Below are positions 8,100 to 19,131 of a stretch of 64,000 nucleotides of DNA, piece after piece (position 1 is the stretch's first letter; each line of letters begins with the position of its first letter). The DNA comes from Sphingomonas radiodurans (GTDB taxonomy: Bacteria; Pseudomonadota; Alphaproteobacteria; Sphingomonadales; Sphingomonadaceae). The position numbers and the translations under genes were made by a program. The notes below the pieces were generated by a model, which did not search any database, was not told the DNA's origin, and saw only the letters and a program-made list of their open reading frames with translations. The stretch spans positions 620,001 through 684,000 of the forward strand of contig NZ_CP086594.1 in NCBI RefSeq assembly GCF_020866845.1, given 5' to 3'.

Positions 8100-9158
8100 T
8101 CATGCAAGGTTGGCACGCGCCGCCGTCGCCATTGCGCCGAGGGCACGGCGGCGAGAGCCCGGCACGTGATCGAGCGCACGCGCGGTTGCATACTCCACGC
8201 TCTCGGGGATCGCCTGCGACACCAACGGCAGGTCGAACCGCGTCGCGATGAAGCGTGTCTTCGCGGTTCCGTCGTCGATAACGAGGATGGCGCAGTCCGA
8301 CAGCAGCGCGAAGATGATCGCGTGCAGCCGGTTGGTGACGACCAGCGAGGCGTGGCGGTATTCGTCAAGCAGCACGTCGAGCTCATACGTCGCCTGCAGC
8401 CGCGCGTCGGACAGTGCCAGGCCGTCGATCAGGCTGTGCGCGGCCGCGACATCCATGCCCGGCCGCGGATCGTGGCAAGCAAACACCAGCGCGTCGTCCG
8501 GCCGACGCTCGCGCGCTGCCTCAAGGATCTGCGCGAACACCGGCGTTGCCATCGAGCGCCCTTCGCTACCGTCGATGCACGGGGCGATGAGAATGCGATC
8601 GCGAACAGCTGCCGGCCCGGATGCCCGTTCGTGCAGACGGCCGGGAATGAAGGCGGCGTCCGCGGTTTGCACCACCCGATTGCGCCCCACTAGCGCCGCC
8701 GCGTTCTTGACCGACTGGGCATCGCGAACGCGCACGTCGGTCGCGAGCCGCAACAATGCCTTCCACAGCAAACGCCGATTGCGATCGCTGATCGTGCCAA
8801 CCCCGAGACCGCGGGTGGTGACGACGCCGCCACGCCAGCGCGCCGCGCGTGCGCCGGCATATTGCGCGACGAGGCTGGGGAGCGAGACGTTGCCGCGCAC
8901 CAATTGCCCGCCGCCGATGACGATGTCGCACCGGCTTGCAAGCGCCACGAACGCAACCAAGTTGCGACTGTCGACGAGCGTGCCACCGGCCGCGACCACT
9001 TGGCGCTCGACCTCGGGCGGCAGCGGCGCCCAGCGGCGGACATAGGCGGTGGCGCCGGCGGGCAGATGCTCAAGGTTCTGTAGCAACAGCGCGAGATCGC
9101 CGAGATTGCAAAGGTCACCGCAATAAAACAGGTGCGGTCGCACGCCGTTGTTCCGCAT
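8100..9158 (-). CDS. Polysaccharide pyruvyl transferase family protein
   Basis: A 352-residue protein of the CsaB/PssM-type pyruvyl transferase family (PF04230), which adds ketal pyruvate from phosphoenolpyruvate to sugars of surface polysaccharides. Seen are an N-terminal NLGDLALLLQNL segment, the CDIVIGGGQLVRGN motif near residue 85 and the late VTNRLHAIIFALL block, all typical of the family. It is divergent from a second family member starting at 9373. The 214-base gap between them should hold both promoters. The substrate is unknown; a role in decorating the local exopolysaccharide is inferred. Confidence 0.8.
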   Translation of the reverse strand: MRNNGVRPHLFYCGDLCNLGDLALLLQNLEHLPAGATAYVRRWAPLPPEVERQVVAAGGTLVDSRNLVAFVALASRCDIVIGGGQLVRGNVSLPSLVAQYAGARAARWRGGVVTTRGLGVGTISDRNRRLLWKALLRLATDVRVRDAQSVKNAAALVGRNRVVQTADAAFIPGRLHERASGPAAVRDRILIAPCIDGSEGRSMATPVFAQILEAARERRPDDALVFACHDPRPGMDVAAAHSLIDGLALSDARLQATYELDVLLDEYRHASLVVTNRLHAIIFALLSDCAILVIDDGTAKTRFIATRFDLPLVSQAIPESVEYATARALDHVPGSRRRALGAMATAARANLA

Positions 9159-9372
9159 CTTCTGCGCCCCCCGGATCCCATGTGTCGCGGCGCGGCGGAA
9201 CGGACCATCACGCGATGCCGGACGCGCTTATGCTTAGCCGCGCGCTCGGATCGGGCCGCGGTTTGTAGGTCCGGGATGGTTGAATCTGGCGGTAAACCGC
9301 ACGAGCGCCACGCTAGGGATAGCCGCGACACATCATCACCGTCCGGTCCACGCCTGGGGCGCGCGGAGGCGA

Positions 9373-10584
9373 ATGAACCGGAGCTTCCGTGTGAAGGTCG
9401 CGATCCTCAATGTGAAATACAGCCCGAACCTGGGCGACGGGCTGCTGGCGGAATGCCTGGAGCGCGAGCTGGTGCGGCATCATCCCTCGATCGAGGTGGT
9501 GCCGATCGATCTGGCAGGCCGCACGCACTATGGCGGGCACGGTCGCAACCGCGCGCTGGCGATGCGCACGCTGGAACGGCTGCCGGGGCCGCTGCGCCGC
9601 GTGGCAGCGTGGTCGGTGCTCAGCCTGCTCGCGCGGGTGCGGCTGCGACCGGCGTTCCGCGCCGCGCTTGCCGATTGCGACGCAGCGGTGATCGGGGGCG
9701 GCAACCTGTTCGCCGACGACGATCTCAACTTCCCGATCAAGCTGGCGCTGGGCCTCGCCGAGACCAGACGGCGCGACGTGCCGGTAGCGGTGTTCGCGGT
9801 CGGCGTATCGGACAATTGGAGCGCAACCGGCGAGCGGCTGTTCGCGCGCGCGCTCGCCTCCGCGCGGCTGGCGTGCGTGCGGGTGCGCGACGAGCGATCG
9901 CAGGACATCTGGAACCGTCGGCTGGGCGTGCACGGCGTGCCGCATGCAAAGATCGCGCGCGATCCGGGCCTGCTCGCGGCGCGCTGTTACGCGCTCCCGG
10001 CGTGCGCGCACGCCATGCGCGTGGTCGCGCTATGCGTCACAGACCCGCTGGCGGTGCGCTATCACGGTGGGTCGGACGGGAGCGATGCGGTTTTGGCAGC
10101 GTGGTACACGCAATCGATTGCCGCGCTGGCCGATGCGGAGTGGGACGTGGCGTTGTTCACCAACGGCAGCCCGGAGGATCGCGCTTTCCTCGATCAGCGT
10201 TGTGCTGGCTGGGTTGCGGCTGGGCGCGGCCGGGTCCGCCGGCTGCCCGATTTCGCGCAACCGGCCGATCTGGTCGCAGCCTTGTCGCGCGCGACGATCG
10301 TGATCGCGCACCGGATGCACGCCTGTATCGCGGCCTATTCCTGCGGAGTGCCGGCGATCGGACTGCGCTGGGATCGCAAGCTCGACAGTTTCTTCGCGCT
10401 CTCGGGTCGAGACGCCTTCATGGTCGATACGGCTACGCTCGCGCCGGCCGAAATCGTGACGCTTGCCGAGCGGGCGGCGCATGAGGGCGTGGAGCCAGCG
10501 CTACATGCCGATCTGCTCGATGCGGCCAGCGCGAGTGTGGCGCTGCTCGGCGACCTGCTGCGCGACAGGGCGTGCGCGCGATGA
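9373..10584 (+). CDS. Second polysaccharide pyruvyl transferase family protein
   Basis: About 403 residues. It has KYSPNLGDGLLAECLE at the N-terminus, AAVIGGGNLFADDDLNFPIK near residue 115 and the C-terminal IVIAHRMHACIAAYSCGVPAIGL block, which together identify the PF04230 family. The start at 9373 has a strong GGAGGCGA site; an earlier in-frame ATG at 9280 has none. Its TGA overlaps the ATG of the downstream glycosyltransferase by four bases. Two divergent copies suggest either two pyruvylated residues or different acceptors. Confidence 0.8.
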   Translation: MNRSFRVKVAILNVKYSPNLGDGLLAECLERELVRHHPSIEVVPIDLAGRTHYGGHGRNRALAMRTLERLPGPLRRVAAWSVLSLLARVRLRPAFRAALADCDAAVIGGGNLFADDDLNFPIKLALGLAETRRRDVPVAVFAVGVSDNWSATGERLFARALASARLACVRVRDERSQDIWNRRLGVHGVPHAKIARDPGLLAARCYALPACAHAMRVVALCVTDPLAVRYHGGSDGSDAVLAAWYTQSIAALADAEWDVALFTNGSPEDRAFLDQRCAGWVAAGRGRVRRLPDFAQPADLVAALSRATIVIAHRMHACIAAYSCGVPAIGLRWDRKLDSFFALSGRDAFMVDTATLAPAEIVTLAERAAHEGVEPALHADLLDAASASVALLGDLLRDRACAR

Positions 10585-11803
10585 TCGACCGGGTCGTCAT
10601 CCTAAACGACATCGCCAGGCCAATGGGCGGCGCGACGGCGCTTGCGCTGCTCTCCGCGCACCTGTTCCGTGCGCGCGCGCTGCCCGTCACCTTCATCTCG
10701 GGCGATGCGGGCGAGAATGCCGAGCTAGCGGCGGCCGGAGTAGAGGTGGTTGCGCTGGGTCAGGCGCGGCTGGAGGCCGCTGGTGTGGCCAGCGCGCTGG
10801 TAGGTGGCCTATTCAATCGCCCGGCGATGGCAATGGTGACGCGCTGGATCGCCGCCAACGATACGCCCGGCACCGTCTATCATCTTCACGGCTGGGCGCA
10901 GATCCTGTCGCCAAGCGTGTTCAAGGCGCTGCAGCCCGTCGCGCACCGGCTCGTGCTGTCGGCGCACGACTTCTTCCTCACCTGCCCCAACGGCAGCCAA
11001 TCATTCCTGAAAAGCGGCCGGATCTGCCCGCTGACACCGATGACGCCCGCCTGCATCGCGGCGAATTGCGACCGGCGGCTCTATGCGCACAAATTGTGGC
11101 GCGTCGCGCGGCAAGCGGTGCAGCGGCGCTTCTACGACCGGCAAAACTCACCGCCGGTGTTCGCGATCCATGAGGCGATGCGGCCGTTCCTGATGCGTGC
11201 CGGCATTCCCTCCGCAGCGATCCACACCGTGCCAAACCCGGTGACCGCGTGGACGCAGGAGCGGATCGCGGCGGAGCAAAACGATGAAGTGCTGTTCGTC
11301 GGCCGGCTCGAAGCAACCAAGGGCCCGGACCTCGCCGCCGCGGCCTGCCGCGCGGCGGGGGTGACGCTGCGCGTGATCGGCGACGGGGGCTGCGCGAGCG
11401 GCTTGCGGCGGAATATCCCGAGGCACTGCTGATGGGCCGCCGCGGGCCGGCGGAGATCGCGGATTATGCGCGACGCGCGCGGCTGCTGGTGATGCCGAGC
11501 CGTTATCCCGAACCCTTCGGGCTGGTGGCGGTGGAGGCGCTGTGGAGCGGGCTGCCAGTGATCGCGACCGAGACGGCGTTCCTTGCTGACGATATCGTCG
11601 CGGCGGGCGCCGGACTCGCGGTCGAGCCCCGCGACACCGACGCGTTCGCCGAGGCAATCCGCACGTTCTTCGTTGACGACGCACGCTGCCGTCAGGCGAG
11701 CGTCGCGGCGTTCAAAGATACACGAGCAGTCGCACTATCCCCCGACGCATGGGCGGAGCGGCTGATCGCGGGTTATCGCGAGCGGCTTGGCGCGTCGGGC
11801 TAA
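10581..11803 (+). pseudogene. GT4 glycosyltransferase split by a one-base frameshift
   Basis: The first frame (10581-11432) encodes an N-terminal GT-B lobe (LNDIARPMGGATAL..., LHGWAQILSPSVFKAL, VLFVGRLEATKGPDL). It is interrupted at a run of five G at about 11384-11388. The second frame continues seamlessly with LRERLAAEYPEALLMGRRGP and the donor-binding block PSRYPEPFGLVAVEALWSGLP to 11803. Joined, the pieces make a normal protein of about 407 residues. One missing G in the homopolymer explains the break. The gene is coupled to the pyruvyl transferase by an ATGA overlap. It may be a real null allele, a phase-variable tract or a sequencing error. Confidence 0.85.
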
Positions 11804-12118
11804 TCCCTTCCCTCGTGAAAATGCTGGCGGCGATGCGCCGCGGTAGGACGGCGATATCGCGCACGCTGCGCTAGGGAAGAAACCAGCGCTACAGTCGGAG
11901 TCTCAAGCGGGCGATGCTCGTGACCCCGATGCGCCTTGATACGCACGCAAGCAGCCAAAAATCGGATCGGCGTCAAGGGCAGGCCATGCCGAGCCTGGGA
12001 CGGTCGTTGCACTATAACATTTTGGCAACACCGTCAGACAGAATCGCGCTAGCCAAATTGCATCCTTGTGATGATGTAACACACCCTGTTAGGCGATCCG
12101 TGGCTTGGGAGTTTTCGA
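11804..12118. other. Intergenic region upstream of the TonB receptor
   Basis: About 315 bases between the broken glycosyltransferase gene and the TonB receptor gene. No gene is supported. The GC content drops toward the receptor start and the last 120 bases look like a promoter and operator region. Confidence 0.4.
12077..12091. promoter_or_regulatory. Candidate operator TAACA-N5-TGTTA before the TonB receptor
   Basis: A perfect inverted repeat of two 5-base arms around CACCC, 27 bases before the receptor start. Spacing and position suit repression of a metal-uptake receptor by a Fur/Zur-type regulator, but the match to a particular box is only suggestive. Confidence 0.35.
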
Positions 12119-14299
12119 ATGCACCGTATGGTTAAATTGCTTCTTTTTACGACTGTTGCCGCTCAGGCTTTTCCGGCCCTGGCGCAAGTCGCCGAAGCGC
12201 CGGCGCCCGCGGCAATCGATCGCGATGATGCGGTCCATAACCAGCAAAGCGAGATCGTCGTGACGGCACCTTTCGTCCGTGAGCTTGATCTGTTGGCCGG
12301 CAGCTCGGTTATAACCGGCGACGAACTGGTGATCGACGTTCGCTCACAGATCGGCGAAACGCTCACCCGGCAGCCCGGCGTTTCGGCCACGTCGTTCTCG
12401 CCAGGCGCGTCGCGACCGGTGCTGCGCGGCTTTCAAGGCGAACGTATCCGGGTTCTGTCCGACGGGCTGGGCTCACTCGATGTATCAAACACCTCGACTG
12501 ACCATGCCGTGTCGATCGAACCCCTTACCGCTGAGCGGATCGAGATACTGCGCGGTCCAGCCAGCTTGTTGTTCGGGAGCCAAGCGATCGGCGGCGTGGT
12601 CAACGTGATCGACCGCCGTATTCCCCGGAACGTCCCCGAGGCTGGCTTCCATCTTGATGCGATCGGCGCCTACGGCTCTGCCGCCGAAGAACGTAGCGGC
12701 GGCGCATCGCTCGACGTTGCGCTGGCGCCCAACATTGTCGCGCATGTCGATGGCACTTACCGCAAAAGCGACGATCTCCGGATTGGTGGCTTCGTGCTTT
12801 CGCCGACCCTTCGTGCCGATCAGCGGGCGATTGCTGCCGAGGAAGCCGAGGAAGGCAATCTTGGTGAGGCAGCAGAGGCGAGTGCGCTTGCCAATCTGCG
12901 CGGCCCCCTACCCAATAGCTTCACCGAAACCTTCTCGGTCGGCGGTGGTTTGGCGCTGATCAATGACGGCGGCAGTCTCGGCTTCTCGGCGGGCTATTAC
13001 GATACCAAGTACGGCGTTCCTTCGCGGCCCGGTGCGGGGCATCATCATGGTGAGGAAGGCGAAGAAGGCGAGGCAGAAGGCGGAGAAGAGGAAGGCCCCG
13101 TCACCATCGACCTGAAGCAGTTCCGCGCAGATATGCGCAGCGAAATCACTGTAGGCGGTAGCTTTCTGGAAAGCATCCGAACCCGGATCGGCTATTCCGA
13201 CTACACGCACACTGAGTTCGAAGGTGCCGAAGTCGGGACGGTGTTCGACTCCCAAGCATTCGAAGGCCGATTGGAATTCGTTCAGGCAGACCGCGACGGG
13301 TGGCGTGGTGTGACCGGTTTCCAGGGCTTCACCCGCGACTTCTCCGCAGTTGGCGCCGAAGCCTTTGTTCCGCCTAACGTCACCGATCAGTACGGCGTGT
13401 TCACCCTGCAGGAGTTCAACTTCGGCAAGCTGGGATTAGAAGTGGCCGGCCGGTACGAGCGAAGCGAGGTTAGCTCGTCGAGCGTGCGGATCGGGCTGGA
13501 AGAAGACGCACAGATCGTCGCGGTAGATCGTACGTTCAATGCCTTCTCAGGCGCGATCGGCGTGTCGTACGCCGTAACGCCGACCGTAAAGATCGGCATC
13601 AACGGATCACGCGCCGAGCGCGCACCATCGGGTGAGGAGTTGTTCTCCAACGGTCCACATATCGCAACCCAAGCCTTCGAGATCGGCGACCCCAACTTCA
13701 CCAAGGAGAAAAGCTGGGGTGTCGAATTGTTTGCACGTGGGGACGCCGGGCCGATACGCTTCCAGGTTGCAGGCTATTCGACGTGGTTCAACGACTATAT
13801 CTACGAGGCGGACACCGGCCTCGAAGCTGATGAATTGCCGCTATTCCAGTATATGCAGGCCGACGCCCGCTATTACGGCGTTGAAGGCGAAGTATCGGCG
13901 ACGATTGTCAATACCGGTACGTTCCGGCTGGACGCCAATGTCGTCGCTGATTACGTTAACGCTGAGTTAAGCAATGACGGCGGTCCATTACCTCGCATCC
14001 CACCATTGCGCGTGCTTGGCGGCCTGTCAGCAGCGGCGGGAAGCATTAGTGGTCGGCTGGAAGCCGAGCATATCACCGCACAAAACAACATAGCCGCATT
14101 CGAGACGCCAACCAAAGACTTCACCTTGGTCAACGCTACCTTGTCATTCAAGCCGTTTGGCGGGAAGAACGAGACGATCATCAGCGTTTCGGCAAACAAT
14201 ATCTTTGACGTCGATGCGCGCCGTCATGCTTCATTTACCAAGGATTTTGTGCCCTTGCCCGGCCGTGACATTCGAGTTTCGGCGCGCCTCAGTTTTTAG
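12119..14299 (+). CDS. TonB-dependent receptor with His/Glu-rich loop (ZnuD-like)
   Basis: A 726-residue outer-membrane receptor. Residues 1-23 are a signal peptide ending ALAQ. The plug domain (about 45-165) contains SQIGETLTRQPGVS, PVLRGFQGERIRVLSDG and a TonB-box-like EIVVTA stretch. The barrel ends in ARLSF with the terminal Phe expected for BamA insertion. Around residue 303 an external loop reads GAGHHHGEEGEEGEAEGGEE, a metal-binding sequence like those in ZnuD-type zinc receptors. The gene is monocistronic in appearance, with a palindromic operator candidate upstream. Zinc, or another transition metal, is the inferred substrate. Confidence 0.85.
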   Translation: MHRMVKLLLFTTVAAQAFPALAQVAEAPAPAAIDRDDAVHNQQSEIVVTAPFVRELDLLAGSSVITGDELVIDVRSQIGETLTRQPGVSATSFSPGASRPVLRGFQGERIRVLSDGLGSLDVSNTSTDHAVSIEPLTAERIEILRGPASLLFGSQAIGGVVNVIDRRIPRNVPEAGFHLDAIGAYGSAAEERSGGASLDVALAPNIVAHVDGTYRKSDDLRIGGFVLSPTLRADQRAIAAEEAEEGNLGEAAEASALANLRGPLPNSFTETFSVGGGLALINDGGSLGFSAGYYDTKYGVPSRPGAGHHHGEEGEEGEAEGGEEEGPVTIDLKQFRADMRSEITVGGSFLESIRTRIGYSDYTHTEFEGAEVGTVFDSQAFEGRLEFVQADRDGWRGVTGFQGFTRDFSAVGAEAFVPPNVTDQYGVFTLQEFNFGKLGLEVAGRYERSEVSSSSVRIGLEEDAQIVAVDRTFNAFSGAIGVSYAVTPTVKIGINGSRAERAPSGEELFSNGPHIATQAFEIGDPNFTKEKSWGVELFARGDAGPIRFQVAGYSTWFNDYIYEADTGLEADELPLFQYMQADARYYGVEGEVSATIVNTGTFRLDANVVADYVNAELSNDGGPLPRIPPLRVLGGLSAAAGSISGRLEAEHITAQNNIAAFETPTKDFTLVNATLSFKPFGGKNETIISVSANNIFDVDARRHASFTKDFVPLPGRDIRVSARLSF

Positions 14300-14668
14300 T
14301 TGGATCGCACTATTGCAAGCCAGCTTCATGACGAAGTTCTCGGCTCGTTTCCGGCTGAAGAAGCTGGGATCGAGCCGTGCAACGAAGCTGGCGGGTGAAG
14401 AATTCGAATCACTCGTCACTCCTTCAAGCGATTGGAAGATCGACGTCGGGTACGAAGCCAACGCGATGCGTCTGGAAAACTTGCGCACCCTGCGTTGACA
14501 GGCTGGCCCGACTATATTGATAGTATTCTCATGGGGACCGCGATCTCCCCACGAGGCGGCAGGCCGAAGTATCGCGTCCCGATCCTATCGAAGGACGCGC
14601 TATGCCTGCTCTCAATGCGATTGCCTGCGACAAGCTTGGACGTCGCACAAGGCGAAGGGAGAGCGCCC
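14300..14668. other. Intergenic region between the TonB receptor and chrA
   Basis: About 370 bases. A 56-codon frame from the ATG at 14329 resembles nothing I know and has no good ribosome binding site, so I leave it unannotated. The region should carry the chrA promoter. Confidence 0.35.
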
Positions 14669-16075
14669 GTGAACCCCGCCACTCTCGAGACTCCCGTCGC
14701 TGCGACGACACGACCCGCGCCGGTGACGCTGGGCCAAGCCTTCTGGGTATGGCTGCGGATTGCCGCGCTCTCGTTCGGCGGGCCGGCGGGGCAGATCGCG
14801 GTGATGCATCGCATCCTGGTCGAGGAAAAGCGCTGGATCGGTGAGCATCGATTCCTGCATGCGCTCAACTATTGCATGCTGCTGCCCGGCCCCGAGGCGC
14901 AACAACTCGCCACCTATATTGGCTGGCTGCTGCACCGGACGAAGGGCGGTATCGTCGCCGGGGTGCTGTTCATCCTGCCCGGCGCGATCTCGATCATGGC
15001 GCTGAGCTTCGTGTATGTGTTGTACGGGCGGCTCGGGATCGTTTCGGCGCTGTTCTTCGGGCTGAAGGCGGCGGTGCTGGCGGTCGTGCTGCAAGCGGTG
15101 GCGCGGATCGGCAAGCGCGCGCTGAAGAACCGTCCGATGCAGGCGATGGCGGCGGCGGCGTTCTTGCTTATCTTCTTCGTTGCGGCGCCGTTTCCGGTCA
15201 TCGTCCTCGGCGCCGGGCTGATCGGCTGGTGGGGCGGGCGAGGGGGATTGGCAGCATTCCAGGCCGGCGGCGGGCATGGATCGAGCGGCGGCACGATAGT
15301 TGCCGACGCCGACACGCTGCTGGGCGAGGAACTGCCCGCACATGCCAGCCCCAGTTGGGGCGAGACGCTGCGAACCGCCTTGTGGTGGCTGGCGCTGTGG
15401 CTGATCCCGGTTGCGGGGCTGCTGCTGACGCTCGGGCCCGACCATGTGTTCAGCCGGATCGCCACCTTCTTTTCGACGATGGCGATGGTGACCTTTGGTG
15501 GGGCCTATGCGGTGCTCGCCTATGTCGCGCAGCAGGCAGTCGAGAATTATGGCTGGTTGCGCCCCGAGGAGATGCTCGACGGGCTCGGCATGGCCGAGAC
15601 GACCCCGGGACCGCTGATCATGGTGCTGCAATTTGTCGGGTTCCTGGGCGCCTATCGCGATGCCGGCGGGATGACCCCGCTGCTCGCCGCGACGATCGGC
15701 GCTCTGCTCGCAACATGGGTGACATTCGTGCCGTGCTTCCTGTGGATTTTCCTGGGCGCCCCGTTCGTCGAACGGCTGCGCGGGAATGCGGCGATCGCCG
15801 GCGCACTATCGGCAATTACCGCGGCCGTGGTGGGCGTGGTGCTCAACTTGGCGATCTGGTTCGCGTTGCACACGCTGTTTCGCCAGGTGTCGCCAGTCGC
15901 GGCAGGCCCGCTGCGCTTCGATGCGCCGGTGCTGGAGAGCATTGATCCTTGGGCGACGTTGCTGTCGGCGGTGGCAATCGTCGCGATCTTTCGATTCAAT
16001 GCGGGGGTTATCACCACCCTGCTAGCGAGTTCGGTCGCTGGGCTCAGTCTGTACGCCCTTGGTTTGATCGGCTGA
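14669..16075 (+). CDS. chrA: Chromate transporter ChrA (long-chain CHR family)
   Basis: A 468-residue inner-membrane protein with about 10 hydrophobic segments arranged as two homologous halves. The first half has ALSFGGPAGQIAVMHR and LLPGPEAQQLATYIGWLL; the second has VTFGGAYAVLAYVAQ and MAETTPGPLIMVLQFVGFLG. These pairs are diagnostic of two-domain ChrA proteins, which expel chromate. I chose the GTG at 14669 because a GAAGGGAGAG site sits just upstream; an in-frame extension to 14432 lacks one and is hydrophilic. The next gene begins three bases after its stop, so the two form an operon. Confidence 0.88.
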   Translation: MNPATLETPVAATTRPAPVTLGQAFWVWLRIAALSFGGPAGQIAVMHRILVEEKRWIGEHRFLHALNYCMLLPGPEAQQLATYIGWLLHRTKGGIVAGVLFILPGAISIMALSFVYVLYGRLGIVSALFFGLKAAVLAVVLQAVARIGKRALKNRPMQAMAAAAFLLIFFVAAPFPVIVLGAGLIGWWGGRGGLAAFQAGGGHGSSGGTIVADADTLLGEELPAHASPSWGETLRTALWWLALWLIPVAGLLLTLGPDHVFSRIATFFSTMAMVTFGGAYAVLAYVAQQAVENYGWLRPEEMLDGLGMAETTPGPLIMVLQFVGFLGAYRDAGGMTPLLAATIGALLATWVTFVPCFLWIFLGAPFVERLRGNAAIAGALSAITAAVVGVVLNLAIWFALHTLFRQVSPVAAGPLRFDAPVLESIDPWATLLSAVAIVAIFRFNAGVITTLLASSVAGLSLYALGLIG

Positions 16076-16078
16076 CCG

Positions 16079-17437
16079 ATGGCCAGGTTATCGTTTGCGA
16101 CACTGCTGGCCTGAGGCTTACTGGCGGCCGTCCAGCCGGCATCGGCGCAGCAAGCCGGCAAAACCGACGGCCCGCTCCAGCTAAGCGGCACGGTCCGTGC
16201 GCGCTACGAGGTGATCGACGGGCAGGCGCGCGCTGGCTTTAACACCAGCGACGCGCTGCTGAACCTGCGCACCATCGCTACCGCCGACTACGCCGTCGAT
16301 CCGCACCTGCGCGTCGTCACCGAACAGTGGGACAGCCGCGTCTATGGCGCCAACCGCGGCACGCCGGTATCGACCAACGAGGTCAATACGTTCGAGCTGC
16401 CGCAGGCGTTCGTCGCGCTGACGCTGCCCGAAGCGATCGGCAAGGGCAGCAGCGTGAGCGCCCAGGCGGGCCGGTTCCTCCTCAACCTCGGCTCGCGGCG
16501 GCTGGTCGCCGCCGACGATTATCGCAACACCACCAACAGCTATACCGGCCTGCGAATCGACGGTGCCTTGCGCGGCGGGTGGAAGGCGACGCTGATCTAC
16601 ACACTGCCGCAACAACGGCGGCCGACCGACCTCGACGCGTTGCTGGCGAACCGCGTGCAGGTCGATCGCGAGAGCTTTGACCTTGTGCTTTGGGGCGGGC
16701 TGTTCAGTCGCGCACGCACGATCGCCGGCGCGACCGCCGAGTTCGGATTCTTTCATTTGGGCGAGCGCGATGCCGCCGGTCGTGCCACCCGCGACCGCTC
16801 GCTGGACACCGCCAGCGCGCGGGTCATCCGCGATCCCGCACGTGGCGGAGTTGATTTCGAGGTCGAGGGAATCGCCCAGCGCGGTACTGTCTCGACAACC
16901 CTGGCTGCAAACGCACCGACCCAGCAGGTGCGCGCGTGGTTCGTGCATGGTGACGTCGGCTATACGTTTCGGGGCGGCTGAAAGCCCAGATTGGCGATCG
17001 AGTACGACCATGCCAGCGGCGAATCCCCTGGCGGCAGCTTCGGGCGCTTCGACCCGCTGCTGGGGATGCGGCGGCAGGATCTGGCCCCCGCAGGGCTCTA
17101 CAATACCATTTCGCGTACCAACCTGATCAGCCCGGGCGTCCGGATCGAAGCTGTTCCCGATGCCAAGAGCGACCTGATGGTGAGTTATCGGCCGTTCTGG
17201 CTGGCGGCGCGTCAGGACGCTTTTTCGTCCAGCGCGGTGCGCAACGCCGCCGGAAACTCCGGCAACTTTGCGGGCCACCAAATCGACGCGCGCCTACGCT
17301 ATCTCCTGTTCCCGACCCTACGTCTGGAGGCCGACGTCGTTTTGCTCGCCAAGGGGCGATTTCTGCTTGATGCACCCAATGCGCCGACCGGCCGCTGGAC
17401 GCGCTATCTGTCACTCAACGCCACCTTCGCCTTTTGA
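16079..17437 (+). pseudogene. AlgE-like alginate export porin gene with two in-frame TGA codons
   Basis: One frame of 453 codons starting at the ATG at 16079 reads as a complete outer-membrane protein: signal peptide MARLSFATLLA-stop-GLLAAVQPASAQQ, then barrel strands typical of the alginate export family, ending in NATFAF with a terminal Phe. TGA interrupts it at codon 12 (16112-16114) and again at 16979-16981, in the context FRGG-stop-KPRLAIEYDH. Trp fits both positions, so each is probably a TGG to TGA transition. No TAA, TAG or frameshift is present. The gene follows chrA by three bases. Unless TGA is read through, no functional porin is made. Confidence 0.75.
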
Positions 17438-17457
17438 CCGGAACGACCGATAGCGGA

Positions 17458-19011
<1,554 letters not shown>

Positions 19012-19131
19012 CCGCAGCGCATAGCGGCCCAACGCGCTCGGCGAAAGGGCGGGTACCGACGTAAACTATTGTCGCGCGGCAGTACTCAGCGCATGAAGAT
19101 TAGCGACAGATAAATCGGGGGAGATTACAGC

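Noticed and set aside
14329..14498. A 56-codon frame between the TonB receptor and chrA
   Set aside because: No ribosome binding site, no known family, and the region is likely the chrA upstream region.
16079..17437. TGA recoding (selenocysteine or Trp) in the porin gene
   Set aside because: No SECIS-like structure was seen and the remaining Trp codons are ordinary TGG; nonsense mutation is simpler.
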